This document shows positions 45,401-52,903 of a stretch of DNA of 64,000 nucleotides, piece after piece; the stretch's first letter is position 1; the number at the start of each line of letters is the position of its first letter. Below the pieces are notes generated by a model. The model was given only the letters and a program-made list of their open reading frames with translations. It was not told where the DNA came from and did no database searches. Origin of the DNA: Myxococcota bacterium (GTDB lineage: Bacteria; Myxococcota_A; Bradymonadia; UBA7976; UBA1532); contig CAUJDF010000029.1 in NCBI GenBank assembly GCA_963169045.1, positions 181,599-245,598 of the forward strand. Reading direction: 5' to 3'. A program made the position numbers and the translations under genes.

Positions 45401-45953
45401 ACCACTCGGCCTGCTCGTCGATCAGCGGGAACGCGAGGTCCCACAGGATCTCGGTGAAGACGACCTCGCCGGGCGCGGCGACGGGCGCGATGGGGCCGCC
45501 GCCGCCGGCGCCGCCCTGACCGCCGGCGCCGCCTGCGCCGCCGTCGCCGCCGGCGCCGCCCTGCCCGCCGGCGCCGCCCTGCCCGCCGGCGCCGCCCTGC
45601 CCGCCGGCGCCGCCTTCGCCACCTTGTCCTCCGGCACCGCCGGCGCCGCCTTCGCCGCCTTGTCCCCCGGCGCCACCGGCGCCGCCTTCGCCGCCTTGTC
45701 CTCCGGCGCCGCCTTCGCCGCCTGCTCCTCCGGCGCCGCCAGCGCCGCCCTGACCACCGGCGCCGCCACCCCCACCGGCCCCGCCCTGTCCCATGTCGGG
45801 CACACCAAGATCCGGGCCCACGCCCTGGTCGGGGCCCTCGCGCGGCCCGCCGCCGTCGTCACCGCCGCCGCCCTCGTCCGCACAGCCGGCCACGGCGAGC
45901 GCGGCGACCGCCGCCAGCCACCACCGCCCCCGCTGCTTGCACCCGTCGCTCAT
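42471..45953 (-). CDS. Lipoprotein with five lamin-tail domains
   Basis: 1160 residues from ATG 45953 (AGGGG nine bases upstream). Lipobox at AALAVAGC. A Gly-Gly-X linker (about 50-150) like that of the 1538-residue lipoprotein follows. Five copies of a lamin-tail-like (LTD) domain are seen, beginning with GEVVFTEILWD, GAVVFTEVLYAP, GEVIFAEIMYDP, GEVVFTEVLYSP and GEVIFTEILYDP; each ends with a NWC motif near HRGTPGAPNPAC. CDPNPCDP-type linkers separate them, and three CEAGEICDHGQC-type units precede the last. LTD domains in bacteria are found in secreted or surface proteins, often with nucleases; no nuclease domain is present here. A protein-binding role is inferred. Confidence 0.88.
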   Translation of the reverse strand: MSDGCKQRGRWWLAAVAALAVAGCADEGGGGDDGGGPREGPDQGVGPDLGVPDMGQGGAGGGGGAGGQGGAGGAGGAGGEGGAGGQGGEGGAGGAGGQGGEGGAGGAGGQGGEGGAGGQGGAGGQGGAGGQGGAGGDGGAGGAGGQGGAGGGGPIAPVAAPGEVVFTEILWDLAFPLIDEQAEWFELTNVADGPRRLDGCTLTDAANNRNAIAALEIPAGGTALFARSLDPARNGGLAPDAQFTFGLNNSGRETITLACAGQVIDAAGYTDNLYPRVSGHSLALDPARTDAEANDDEANWCVSDAVYFDDERPERRNHGTPGAPNPACPVPDPCDPNPCDPAEMCVDGACVPAEPEPPAPGAVVFTEVLYAPAAPLDEDAQWFELTNTTGAAIDLTGCTVTVESSDGFELAAVVPGGGRLLYARSDDRARNGGFLPDGVFPFAMDTVDSLTLVCFDVLVDALAWDDGASFPAAAGASIALDPGATDGEANDDGANWCLGRDGGAQDGQRGTPGGPNPPCVVEPPCVPACEGGEVCLAGECVPPPPGSPAAGEVIFAEIMYDPHDGLDDDRAEWMELQSLVDAPLDVTNCVVTDAGGGSSRLVGRIEPRGRYVVARVADPARNGGVVAQSAFTFTLNNSPETVTLRCDGNAVDSVAYDDGGRFPRASKASLSLDPAHFAADANNQGEHWCLGQDVYTPEHLTPHRGTPGAPNPACPVPDPCLPDPCGAGERCVDGECLPSPPVEGEVVFTEVLYSPAAPVGEEGQWFELTSVVDGARDLTGCTIEATSGGNLELGLAIGPGASLVFARSDAGALNGGLEPDGLFAFGLEASELLTLTCGDTLVDVVLWDDGDDFPAASGASISLDAATIDALANDEGANWCLGQAPYGDGTQRGTPGAANPDCPFVPRECEPACGEGEVCDDGTCVPAPCAPACGAGEICDHGQCLPAPCEPACEAGEICDHGQCLPAPCEPACEGGLVCDHGECVPPPARGPAPGEVIFTEILYDPEREIREERGEWLELTNLTGERLDLTGCEMRDASGVSPARLSGLISPNGRLLYARSRDAALNGGLVADGAFGFSLNNGEDVVTLTCGGEPIDRVDYGAAGFALAIGRSISLDPAHFSAEDNDDGENWCRGVEVYTPEGATEHRGTPGRLNPACAP

Positions 45954-46084
45954 CCGGACATCCCCTTCGGACCGAAGCTCCGCATCTTCCCAAGCCGCGC
46001 GTGCGGCATTGTGGCAGTTGCCCCGAGATCGAGTCACGGAATGGCGCGGACCCGCGCCGCGCGCCGGCGTATGATGCGCCCCCC

Positions 46085-46804
46085 GTGAGCGCGCCCGTCC
46101 CCGATCCGTCCGACCTGCGGCCGTGGACGCCCACCGAGACGGCGCACCCCGACGGCGCGCTGGTCTGGGTGCGCCTCGACGGACCGCCGCCCGACGGCGC
46201 GCTGCACCCCGACGAGGCCGCCCACGCCGCCACCTACCACCCGAAGCGCCTCGCGACCTGGACGGGCGGCCGCCTCGCCCTGCGCGCCGCCCTGCGCGCT
46301 TGCGGCGTCGCGGCCGACGGACCGATCCTGCCCGACGACCGCGGCGCCCCCCGCGTGCCGTCGGGCGTCGTCGCCTCGCTGAGCCACACCGGGGACCTCG
46401 CCGTCGCGATCGCCGCCCCCGACGCCGGCCTGCGCCTCGGCGTCGACATCGAGCGCCTCGCGCCGCCCCGCCTCAAGGTCGCCGAGTTCGTGCTCACCGA
46501 CGCCGAGAAGGCCGTCTTCGACGCGCTCCCCGAAGTTGACCGCTGGCCCGCCCTCCTGCTGCGCTTCAGCGTGAAGGAGGCCCTCTACAAGGTGCTCGAC
46601 CCGTTCCTGCGCCGCTGGATCGGCTTCGAAGAGGTCGAGATCCCCGCGCCCGTCCTGCCGCCCGACGCCGGATCCGTCCCCGTCACGGTCGCGCGCCTGC
46701 CGGCCGACGCGCCGGGCTTCCGCGTCGAGGCGACGTGCGCCAGGGGCCCGCTGCACGTGCTCTCGACGGCGCGCGGCGCCCCGGTCAGCCGAGCGGTGCG
46801 GTGA
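46085..46804 (+). CDS. 4'-phosphopantetheinyl transferase (Sfp/EntD-like)
   Basis: 239 residues from GTG 46085. Motifs: GVDIERL (Asp 121, Glu 123; Mg2+ and CoA binding) and FSVKEALYKVL with Glu 165, in the order and spacing of the Sfp superfamily. VASLSHTGDLAVAIAA precedes the first motif. It would load the carrier proteins of polyketide, peptide or fatty acid synthases; no synthase is in the window. Divergent from the LTD lipoprotein. Its last 20 bp overlap, tail to tail, the Ser/Thr kinase gene. Confidence 0.92.
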   Translation: MSAPVPDPSDLRPWTPTETAHPDGALVWVRLDGPPPDGALHPDEAAHAATYHPKRLATWTGGRLALRAALRACGVAADGPILPDDRGAPRVPSGVVASLSHTGDLAVAIAAPDAGLRLGVDIERLAPPRLKVAEFVLTDAEKAVFDALPEVDRWPALLLRFSVKEALYKVLDPFLRRWIGFEEVEIPAPVLPPDAGSVPVTVARLPADAPGFRVEATCARGPLHVLSTARGAPVSRAVR

Positions 46805-49103
46805 GCGCGGCGACGACCTCGCCGGCGCGCTGCGCGACGGCGTCGCACGCGATGGCGAAGCGCGGGTGGCGGCGCACCGCGTCGAAGAGCGGGCAGCGGT
46901 CGAGCCACAGCACGTCGTAGAGGCCGGACGCGACGGCCTGCTCGATGCTGTCGAGCGCGGCCTCGCGGTCGCCGGCCCAGGCGCGCAGCTCGGCGCGGAC
47001 CTGCAGCAGCAGCGGGCGCAGGCGCGAGCCGGGGACGGACCGCGCGATGCCGGCGTCGAGCAGCTGCATGCCGGGCGCCGGCAGGTTGCCGGTGCGCATC
47101 GCCGTCTCGAGCGTGCGCCCCAGCACCGCCGCCGGACGACCGTCGCTCGGCCACTCGACGTCGGGCGCCTCGCCGCGCCGCCACAGCGCCAGCCGGGCGC
47201 GCGCGAGGTCGCGCCCCAGCGACACGCCCGCGTCCTCGCTGGCGATGTCGAGGAATCGATCGGCCCGCTCCCAGCGGCCGAGCAGGGCGTTGCCGCGCGC
47301 GAGGTCGGTGCGGACCTCGGCCAGCGTCGGGTCGAGCGTCAGCACCGTCTCGAGCCGGAACAGCGCCTCGTCCGCCTGGCCCACCTCGAGCTGGATGGTC
47401 GCCAGCAGCTTGTGCGCCTCGATGAGGCCCGGCGCGCGGTGCAGCGCCTGCCGCAGCGCGGTGACGGCCAGCGGCCACGCGCTCGTGATGTGGTGCAGCG
47501 TGCCGAGCGCGAGCCACGGCTCGGGCTGCTCCGGCGCCAGCGCGACGGCCTTCTCGGCGAGCGCCCGCGCGCGGTCGGGCGGCTCCGGCGGCAGCTCGGA
47601 CGGCACGTTGAGCCGCCGCGCGAGCGCCATCGCCAACCCCGCGAGGAGGCTCGGGTTTTCGGGGGCGCGGTCCAGGCCCTGCTCGAACAACGTCACCGCC
47701 GCCTCGAGGTCGCCGAGACCGGACCAGCCGCGCGCCAGGGCGCGCCGCGCCCGCAGGTAGAGGTCGACGGCCATCGAGTCGGTCGGCGCCTTGCGCGAGG
47801 GCCCCTCGCGGTCGCCGGTGAGCGCCTGCGCCACCTCGCCGGCCACCTCGTCGTTGATGGCGAGCAGGTCGCGCGCCGGCCGGTGGAAGCGGCCCGCCCA
47901 CAGCTGCAGGCCCTCGGCGCAGCTCTGGACGCGCGCCACGATGCGCACCGCCTCGCCGCTCCGCCGCAGCGTGCCCTCGACCACCACCTCGACGTCGAGC
48001 GCGCGCCCGAGCGCCTGCAGGTCGTCGTCGACGGCGCGCCGGGCGACGAGCCGCCGCGGGCGCACGCGCAGGCCGCGCGTCACCGAGAGCGCGTCGACGA
48101 GGTCGTCGGTGAGCGCGTCGGCGAGCTCGTCGTCTTCGGGCGCGCCCAGGTTGCGGAACGGCAGGACGGCGACCGTGCGCTCGCCGGGCGACGGCGCCAC
48201 GCGCTGGGCGCGCACGGCGGTGGTCGTCGGCGCCGCGACCGTCGTCGGCAGGACGTCGCGCGCCGCGTTCAGCGCCGCCGCCGCTTCGGACGCCGTCGTG
48301 TAGCGGTCCTCGCGGCGCCGCGCCAGCAGCCGTTTCACGATGTCGGCGAGCGCGTCGGGCACGAACGAGGCGACGGTGCGCGGATCGGGCGGCGGATCGG
48401 TGAGGCGCCGCACCGCGAGCACGAACGGCGACCCGCCGCTCCACGCCGGCGAGCCCGTCAGCATCTCGTAGAGCACGGCGCCGAGCGCGTAGAGGTCGGC
48501 GCGCCCGTCCACGTCGGCCACCCCCTCGACCTGCTCCGGCGCCATGTAGGCCGGCGTCCCGAGCGGGCCCTGCGTCAGGCCCGACGGCGCGTCGAACGCG
48601 GCCCGCGCCACGCCGAAGTCGGTGACGACGACCCGCCCCGACGCCTCGATCAGCACGTTGTCCGGCTTCAGGTCGCGGTGGACGACGCCCGCCGCATGGG
48701 CCGCCGCCAGCGCCTCGCACAGCGCCACCGCGATCTCGGCCGCGCGGGCCGGCGGCAGCGCGCCTTCGCGGGCCAGCAGGCGCGACAGCGACTCGCCGTC
48801 GACGTACTCCATCGACAGGAACTTCTGGCCGTCGTGCTCCCCAATGTCGAAGGTGCGCGCCACGTTGCGGTGCGTGACCCGCCGCGCGAGCCGCACCTCC
48901 TGCCGGAAGCGGTCGAGCATCTCCGGCGAAGCCGTCAGCTCCTTGCGCAGGAACTTCAGCGCCACCACCTCGCCCAGCTCGACGTCGTGCGCGCGATACA
49001 CGGTGCCCATGCCCCCGGTGCCCACGAGACCCAGGACGAGGTACCGGTCGCCGATGCGCTGCACGGCGAGGGTGGGCGAGGTGCTCTCGACGGGGTTCGA
49101 CAT
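46785..49103 (-). CDS. Ser/Thr protein kinase with TolB-like and TPR domains
   Basis: 772 residues. Kinase domain 20-285: GTGGMGTVYRA P-loop, Lys 50, HRDLKPDN (Asp 144), DFG Asp 162, then GTPAYMAPEQV. No membrane helix, so cytoplasmic. The middle has VLPFRNLGAPEDDELADALT, the TolB-like N-terminal fold seen after kinases or adenylate cyclases, with VVVEGTLRRSGEAVRIVARV. The C-terminus is about 6-8 TPR units (AEKAVALAPEQPEPWLALGT, RLETVLTLDPTLAEVRTDLA). Layout: Hanks kinase joined to a CadC/TolB-like sensor and TPR scaffold. The substrate is not apparent. The 3' end overlaps the transferase gene. Confidence 0.9.
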   Translation of the reverse strand: MSNPVESTSPTLAVQRIGDRYLVLGLVGTGGMGTVYRAHDVELGEVVALKFLRKELTASPEMLDRFRQEVRLARRVTHRNVARTFDIGEHDGQKFLSMEYVDGESLSRLLAREGALPPARAAEIAVALCEALAAAHAAGVVHRDLKPDNVLIEASGRVVVTDFGVARAAFDAPSGLTQGPLGTPAYMAPEQVEGVADVDGRADLYALGAVLYEMLTGSPAWSGGSPFVLAVRRLTDPPPDPRTVASFVPDALADIVKRLLARRREDRYTTASEAAAALNAARDVLPTTVAAPTTTAVRAQRVAPSPGERTVAVLPFRNLGAPEDDELADALTDDLVDALSVTRGLRVRPRRLVARRAVDDDLQALGRALDVEVVVEGTLRRSGEAVRIVARVQSCAEGLQLWAGRFHRPARDLLAINDEVAGEVAQALTGDREGPSRKAPTDSMAVDLYLRARRALARGWSGLGDLEAAVTLFEQGLDRAPENPSLLAGLAMALARRLNVPSELPPEPPDRARALAEKAVALAPEQPEPWLALGTLHHITSAWPLAVTALRQALHRAPGLIEAHKLLATIQLEVGQADEALFRLETVLTLDPTLAEVRTDLARGNALLGRWERADRFLDIASEDAGVSLGRDLARARLALWRRGEAPDVEWPSDGRPAAVLGRTLETAMRTGNLPAPGMQLLDAGIARSVPGSRLRPLLLQVRAELRAWAGDREAALDSIEQAVASGLYDVLWLDRCPLFDAVRRHPRFAIACDAVAQRAGEVVAALTAPLG

Positions 49104-49191
49104 CGCGCGGATGATGCCACAGGATCCACGGCCTGCGGTCGCGATGGTCGGGTGAGGCAGGTCTGCGGGCGGGGCCGGCGCGCCGCCGGCG

Positions 49192-50349
49192 TCACCAGTC
49201 GCTGAGGCTGTAGTTGCAGTCGTGCATGGAGTCGTTGCCGCTGCCGCCCGTGCACCAGTTGCCCATCTTGTCGTTGCTGCCTTCGCCGCCGAACAGGTCG
49301 TCGCGGCCGGAGCCGCCGCTCAGGTAGTCGTCGTCGCCCTCGCCGTAGACGTGGTCGGCGCCGCTCTCGCCGTAGAGGGCGTCCTCGCCGTCCCCGCCGT
49401 AGATGTAGTCGTTGTCGGCGCCGCCAAAGACCGTGTCTGCGCCGTCCTCGCCGTCGAGCGTGTCCTCGCCGCCGTCGCCCTTGATCACGTCGTCGCCGTC
49501 GCCGCCGGCGACGACGTCGTTTCCGTCTTCGCCGGAGAGCGTGTCGGCGCCGTCGCCGCCGTCGAGGGTGTCGTCGCCGGCCCAGCCGCGGATCGTGTCG
49601 TCGCCGGCGCCGCCGTCGAGGGTGTCGTTCCCGTCGTCGCCGCTGATGTTGTCGTTGCCCGAGCCGCTGAAGACCATGTCGGCGCCGTCGCCGCCCCAGA
49701 TCCAGTCGTTCGCGGTGCCGCCGACGATGAAGTCGTCGCCGTCGCCGCCGTGGGCCACGAGTTGGCAGCCGCTCGACTCGACGTACGCTGCCGTGTTGGT
49801 ACCGAGCCCCCACCCGAGGCTGATCCGGTCGTTGCCGCCGTCCCCGGAGATGTACTGGGGCCCGCTGCAGGACGTGCTGAACGTCCCGCCGGCGAGCACG
49901 TCGTCCCCGCCGCCGCCCTGGATGATGTTGCACGAGCCGTTGTTCGTGTCGCCGTTGATCACGTCGTCGGCGGCCCCGCCGATCAGCGCGTCGATCCCAT
50001 CCTGCCCGTACAGCTGGGACGGCAGGTCCGCGCCGTTGAAGAAGTAGTCGTTCCCGCCGCGGCCGGTGAACACGATCTCCTCGATCTCCCCCGCGTCGTA
50101 CACGGCGGCCGTCGAGCGGATGCTCGTGGTGAGCCCGTTCAGCCAGGTGTCGCTGCACTGGACGGGCGAAGACAGGTTGAGCTCGTAGACGTACAGACGG
50201 GCGTCGATGTCGACCGACACCGCGTCGGCGTCCATGCTCCCTTGGATGTAGAGCGTGCTGCCCTCGAGCCACGTCGTGACCGCCGCCTCCGCATCGACGG
50301 CGGCGACCGAGGCGGCGAGGATGACTCCGAGACCGATGCGCGTGTTCAT
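49192..50349 (-). CDS. Exported RTX calcium-binding repeat protein
   Basis: 385 residues from ATG 50349, with GGAG six bases upstream. Signal peptide MNTRIGLGVILAASVAAVDA. The body is a run of glycine-rich nonapeptides of the GGxGxDxhx type from about residue 95 to 370 (GGDGADTLSGEDGNDVVAGG, GGAGDDTIRGWAGDDTLDGG), forming a calcium beta-roll. A Sec-type signal at the N-terminus argues against type I secretion, and no enzymatic domain is attached. Disulfide-capable Cys at CTGGSGNDSMHDC close the protein. Secreted or surface role, ligand unknown. Confidence 0.88.
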   Translation of the reverse strand: MNTRIGLGVILAASVAAVDAEAAVTTWLEGSTLYIQGSMDADAVSVDIDARLYVYELNLSSPVQCSDTWLNGLTTSIRSTAAVYDAGEIEEIVFTGRGGNDYFFNGADLPSQLYGQDGIDALIGGAADDVINGDTNNGSCNIIQGGGGDDVLAGGTFSTSCSGPQYISGDGGNDRISLGWGLGTNTAAYVESSGCQLVAHGGDGDDFIVGGTANDWIWGGDGADMVFSGSGNDNISGDDGNDTLDGGAGDDTIRGWAGDDTLDGGDGADTLSGEDGNDVVAGGDGDDVIKGDGGEDTLDGEDGADTVFGGADNDYIYGGDGEDALYGESGADHVYGEGDDDYLSGGSGRDDLFGGEGSNDKMGNWCTGGSGNDSMHDCNYSLSDW

Positions 50350-50399
50350 GGGATGCTCCGAAGTGTCTGTTTTTCGCTCTTGCCCCCGACGCGACACAG

Positions 50400-50426
50400 G
50401 CGCGGCATCCCCGCGCGTTTTTTTTT
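50400..50426 (+). terminator. Terminator-like hairpin with T9, in the leader of the TPR-cytochrome pair
   Basis: GCGCGG (50400-50405), loop CATCC, CCGCGC (50411-50416), then G and nine T (50418-50426), a textbook intrinsic terminator read on the plus strand. No gene ends just before it on that strand; it sits between the divergent starts at 50349 (-) and 50485 (+). A second stem CCGAA/TTCGG lies at 50432-50447. T9 is exceptional in this GC-rich DNA. Confidence 0.6.
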
Positions 50427-50484
50427 GCGACCCGAAGAACGTTTCGGCGGGACGCGCGTTCCAAGGCGCAGGAGGTCACTCGAG

Positions 50485-51081
50485 ATGCGCAACGCCACCC
50501 TCGCCGCCCTGATGATGTTCGGAGCCCTGACCGTCGCTGGCCGCGACGTCGACGCCTGCGCCATGTACCGGCCGCCCAAGATCGCGGACGCGCAGAAGCT
50601 GGTGGCCGACGCGAAGAAGGCCGAGGCCGACGGCCAGCCGCGGACGGCCATCCGCCTGTACGAGCGGCTGATGCACGAGCCGAAGGTGGAGAAGGGCACC
50701 CGGGTGGCGGCGGCGCGCGACGCGGCGCGGCTGCACGAGGCCGCCGGCAACGCGGACACCGCGCGCATCCGGCTCGAGCAGGCGCTGGCGATCGCGCCGA
50801 ACGACGCGCAGGCGAACTTCCACTTCGGGCGCCTGCTCGCCGGCAAGAGCGACGAGGCGGCGGCCGAGGCGCTGACGAAGGCGCTGCGCGGCACGATCGG
50901 CGACGACAAGGGCGCCGCCGAGGCGATCCTGGCCGGCGCGCTCGCCCGCCTCGGTAAGGCCGACGAGGCCGAGCAGCACCTGGCGCGCGCCCGGGCGCTG
51001 AACGCCGACGCCGCGCTCATCGAGGCCGCGCAGGCCGCGCTCGATCGTGGACCGGCGATGGCCGCTGCCGCCAAGATGTGA
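50485..51081 (+). CDS. Exported TPR protein
   Basis: 198 residues; GGAGG at 50471-50475, nine bases before ATG 50485. Signal-type N-terminus (MRNATLAALMMFGALTVAG), with Cys in DVDACAM. TPR-like helices: RTAIRLYERLMHEPKVEKGT, GNADTARIRLEQALAIAPND, GKADEAEQHLARARALNADA. The next gene, a tetrahaem cytochrome, starts one base after its stop codon. TPR helpers next to multihaem cytochromes often assist assembly or complex formation; this is inference. The terminator-like hairpin upstream suggests control in the leader. Confidence 0.82.
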   Translation: MRNATLAALMMFGALTVAGRDVDACAMYRPPKIADAQKLVADAKKAEADGQPRTAIRLYERLMHEPKVEKGTRVAAARDAARLHEAAGNADTARIRLEQALAIAPNDAQANFHFGRLLAGKSDEAAAEALTKALRGTIGDDKGAAEAILAGALARLGKADEAEQHLARARALNADAALIEAAQAALDRGPAMAAAAKM

Positions 51082-51082
51082 A

Positions 51083-52345
51083 ATGCGCGCGATCGTCCTC
51101 CTGCTGCTCTTCCCCGTCCTCGCCCTCGCCGCCCCGCTGTCGCCCGCCGCGCGGCAGGGCCGCGACGTCGTCCAGAAGGCGCAATGCAATCGCTGCCACG
51201 CGGTCAGCGGCGAGCACGGCCTCCCGCCCGCCGCCCGCGAGCGGCACTGCGTCGACTGCCACACCTGGATCCTGGGGACGAAGGGCGACGCGAAGGCGAT
51301 CGCCGAGCAGCGGACGGCGTTCCCGGACTGGGAGCGCTACCTCGAGAACATCGTCCACTTCACGCGCCTGCCCGACCTCGGCACGCTGACGCGCCGCGTG
51401 CAGCCGGCGTTCGTGCGCGGCTTCCTCGATGCGCCGTTCGATCTGCGCCCGCACCTCGACGAGGCGATGATCCCCGTGCGCCTGACCGCCGCGGAGAAGG
51501 ACGCCGTCGTCGCGTATCTCGCCGAGCTCGCCGGCGACGCGGTGGCGAAGCCGGCGCCGCCGGTCGAGGCGCCCGCGCCGGACCGCGTGGCCGCGGGGCG
51601 CGCCGCTTTCGTCGCGCGGGGCTGTCCCAACTGCCACCTGTTCGGCGACACGAAGCTCAACCCGGGCATCGACGCGAAGTTCTACGCGGCGATGCGGCCG
51701 GTGGCGGCGCTGGCGCCGAATCTGCGCTTCGTGCGCGAGCGCATCCCGCGCGACGTGCTCGTGCGTTTCATCGTGGATCCGCGCGCCGTCGACCCGCACA
51801 GCGCCATGCCGTCGCAGGGCGTCCCGCCCGAAGACGCGAGCCGGATCGCGGACTTCCTGCTGCACGCCGACGCCGAGGCCGGCACGGCGGCGGCGCCGGC
51901 GCCCGCCTTCGCGCCGCTCGACCGCAAGGTGACCTACGACGAGGTCAACGACGAGGTGCTCGGGCGCATCTGCGTCCACTGCCACATGGACCCGGCGAGC
52001 AACGACGGCGACGGCGGCGCGGGCAACACCGGCGGGCTCGGCTTCGCCGGCGTCGGCCTGAACCTCGAGACGCCCGAGGGCATCAAGCGCGGCCTCGTCC
52101 GCGACGGGAAGCGCGTCGACGTCCTGAAGGCGGCGGCGGGCCGCCCGCCGCTGCTGCTCGAGGCGCTGCTGCGGCGCCACCGCGAGGCCGCGCGCGACTT
52201 CCGCCCGGCGTTCGCCGACCTGCGCGACCGCGGCCCCGCCACGCCGTCCGACCGCCCCGGCATGCCGCTCGGCCTGCCGCCGCTGAGCGAGCGCCAGATG
52301 CGCCTCGTCGTCACCTGGCTCGCGCAAGGCGCCCCCGGCCTCTGA
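51083..52345 (+). CDS. Exported tetrahaem cytochrome c
   Basis: 420 residues, signal peptide MRAIVLLLLFPVLALA. Four CxxCH haem sites: CNRCH (35-39), CVDCH (56-60), CPNCH (181-185), CVHCH (297-301). The first two are close, the others about 120 residues apart, so it resembles a string of cytochrome c modules, not a compact multihaem reductase. Distal Met candidates include SAMPSQGVPP. Function: periplasmic electron transfer. Its stop codon TGA is the first three bases of a palindromic element (52343 on). Confidence 0.88.
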   Translation: MRAIVLLLLFPVLALAAPLSPAARQGRDVVQKAQCNRCHAVSGEHGLPPAARERHCVDCHTWILGTKGDAKAIAEQRTAFPDWERYLENIVHFTRLPDLGTLTRRVQPAFVRGFLDAPFDLRPHLDEAMIPVRLTAAEKDAVVAYLAELAGDAVAKPAPPVEAPAPDRVAAGRAAFVARGCPNCHLFGDTKLNPGIDAKFYAAMRPVAALAPNLRFVRERIPRDVLVRFIVDPRAVDPHSAMPSQGVPPEDASRIADFLLHADAEAGTAAAPAPAFAPLDRKVTYDEVNDEVLGRICVHCHMDPASNDGDGGAGNTGGLGFAGVGLNLETPEGIKRGLVRDGKRVDVLKAAAGRPPLLLEALLRRHREAARDFRPAFADLRDRGPATPSDRPGMPLGLPPLSERQMRLVVTWLAQGAPGL

Positions 52346-52507
52346 CAGCGCCGGTCGTCCAAGTTGACTACGCCTCGCTTGTCCGGCGAGCCGATCCCGG
52401 CGTTGCGAACCCTCGCCATAGGCTCGGCTATGACTGCGGGTTCGCGCCTTGGTCTCGGCTCGCCGTCCGGCGCGATCCTTCGTCAACTTGAACGCCCGCC
52501 GCTGTGA
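52343..52507. repeat. 165-bp palindromic element (copy A)
   Basis: Ends TGACAGCGCCGGTCGT and (reverse) TCACAGCGGCGGGCGT form imperfect inverted termini. Inside, a 131-bp imperfect palindrome runs from CAAGTTGAC (52360-52368) to GTCAACTTG (52482-52490), with nested stems GCGAACCC/GGGTTCGC and CATAG/CTATG at the tip. No coding potential. It resembles a REP- or MITE-like element; no target-site duplication was found. Confidence 0.6.
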
Positions 52508-52526
52508 CTGGGCGGCCTGCGGCCGC

Positions 52527-52586
52527 TGACAGCGCCGGTCGTCCCGGTGGACGACGCCTCGTCGACTGGAACGCCCGCCGCTGTGA
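52527..52586. repeat. 60-bp palindromic element (copy B, short form)
   Basis: Same termini as copy A (TGACAGCGCCGGTCGTCC and CGCCCGCCGCTGTGA) but with a short central stem, CCGGTGGACGA against TCGTCGACTGG. It is copy A without the ~105-bp inner hairpin. Differences at the stem base (AAGTT/AACTT in A, GGTGG/ACTGG in B) largely keep pairing. Confidence 0.6.
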
Positions 52587-52589
52587 CTC

Positions 52590-52833
52590 GGTCGACCGAT
52601 CGCGACGTCGGTCGGCGACTAGGACCGACCACGGTCGACCGATCCCGGTGTCGGTCGGCGACCAGAATCGACCACGGTCGACCGATCCCGATGTCGGTCG
52701 GCGACCAGAACCGACCACGGTCGACCGATCGCGACGTCGGTCGGCGACCAGAATCGACCACGGTCGACCGATCGCGCGTCGGTCGGCGACCAGGACCGAC
52801 CACGGTCGACCGATCTCGCGTCGGTCGGCGACC
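52590..52833. repeat. 43-bp tandem array, 5.7 units
   Basis: Units at 52590, 52633, 52676, 52719, 52762 (42 bp) and 52804 (partial). Each starts with the palindrome GGTCGACC, has GGTCGGCGACC in the middle and ends with CGACCAC. The length is not a multiple of 3, so it is not a coding repeat. The remainder of the gap up to 52903 holds no gene. Confidence 0.85.
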
Positions 52834-52903
52834 GCCGGCTTCGCGCCGGTGAGGGCGCGCGGGTCCGGGGATCGGCGACCACGGTCGCGGGGGGCGCGGC
52901 GCG

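Noticed and set aside
52590..52833. 43-bp array as a CRISPR array
   Set aside because: Units are contiguous with no unique spacers, and no cas gene is present.
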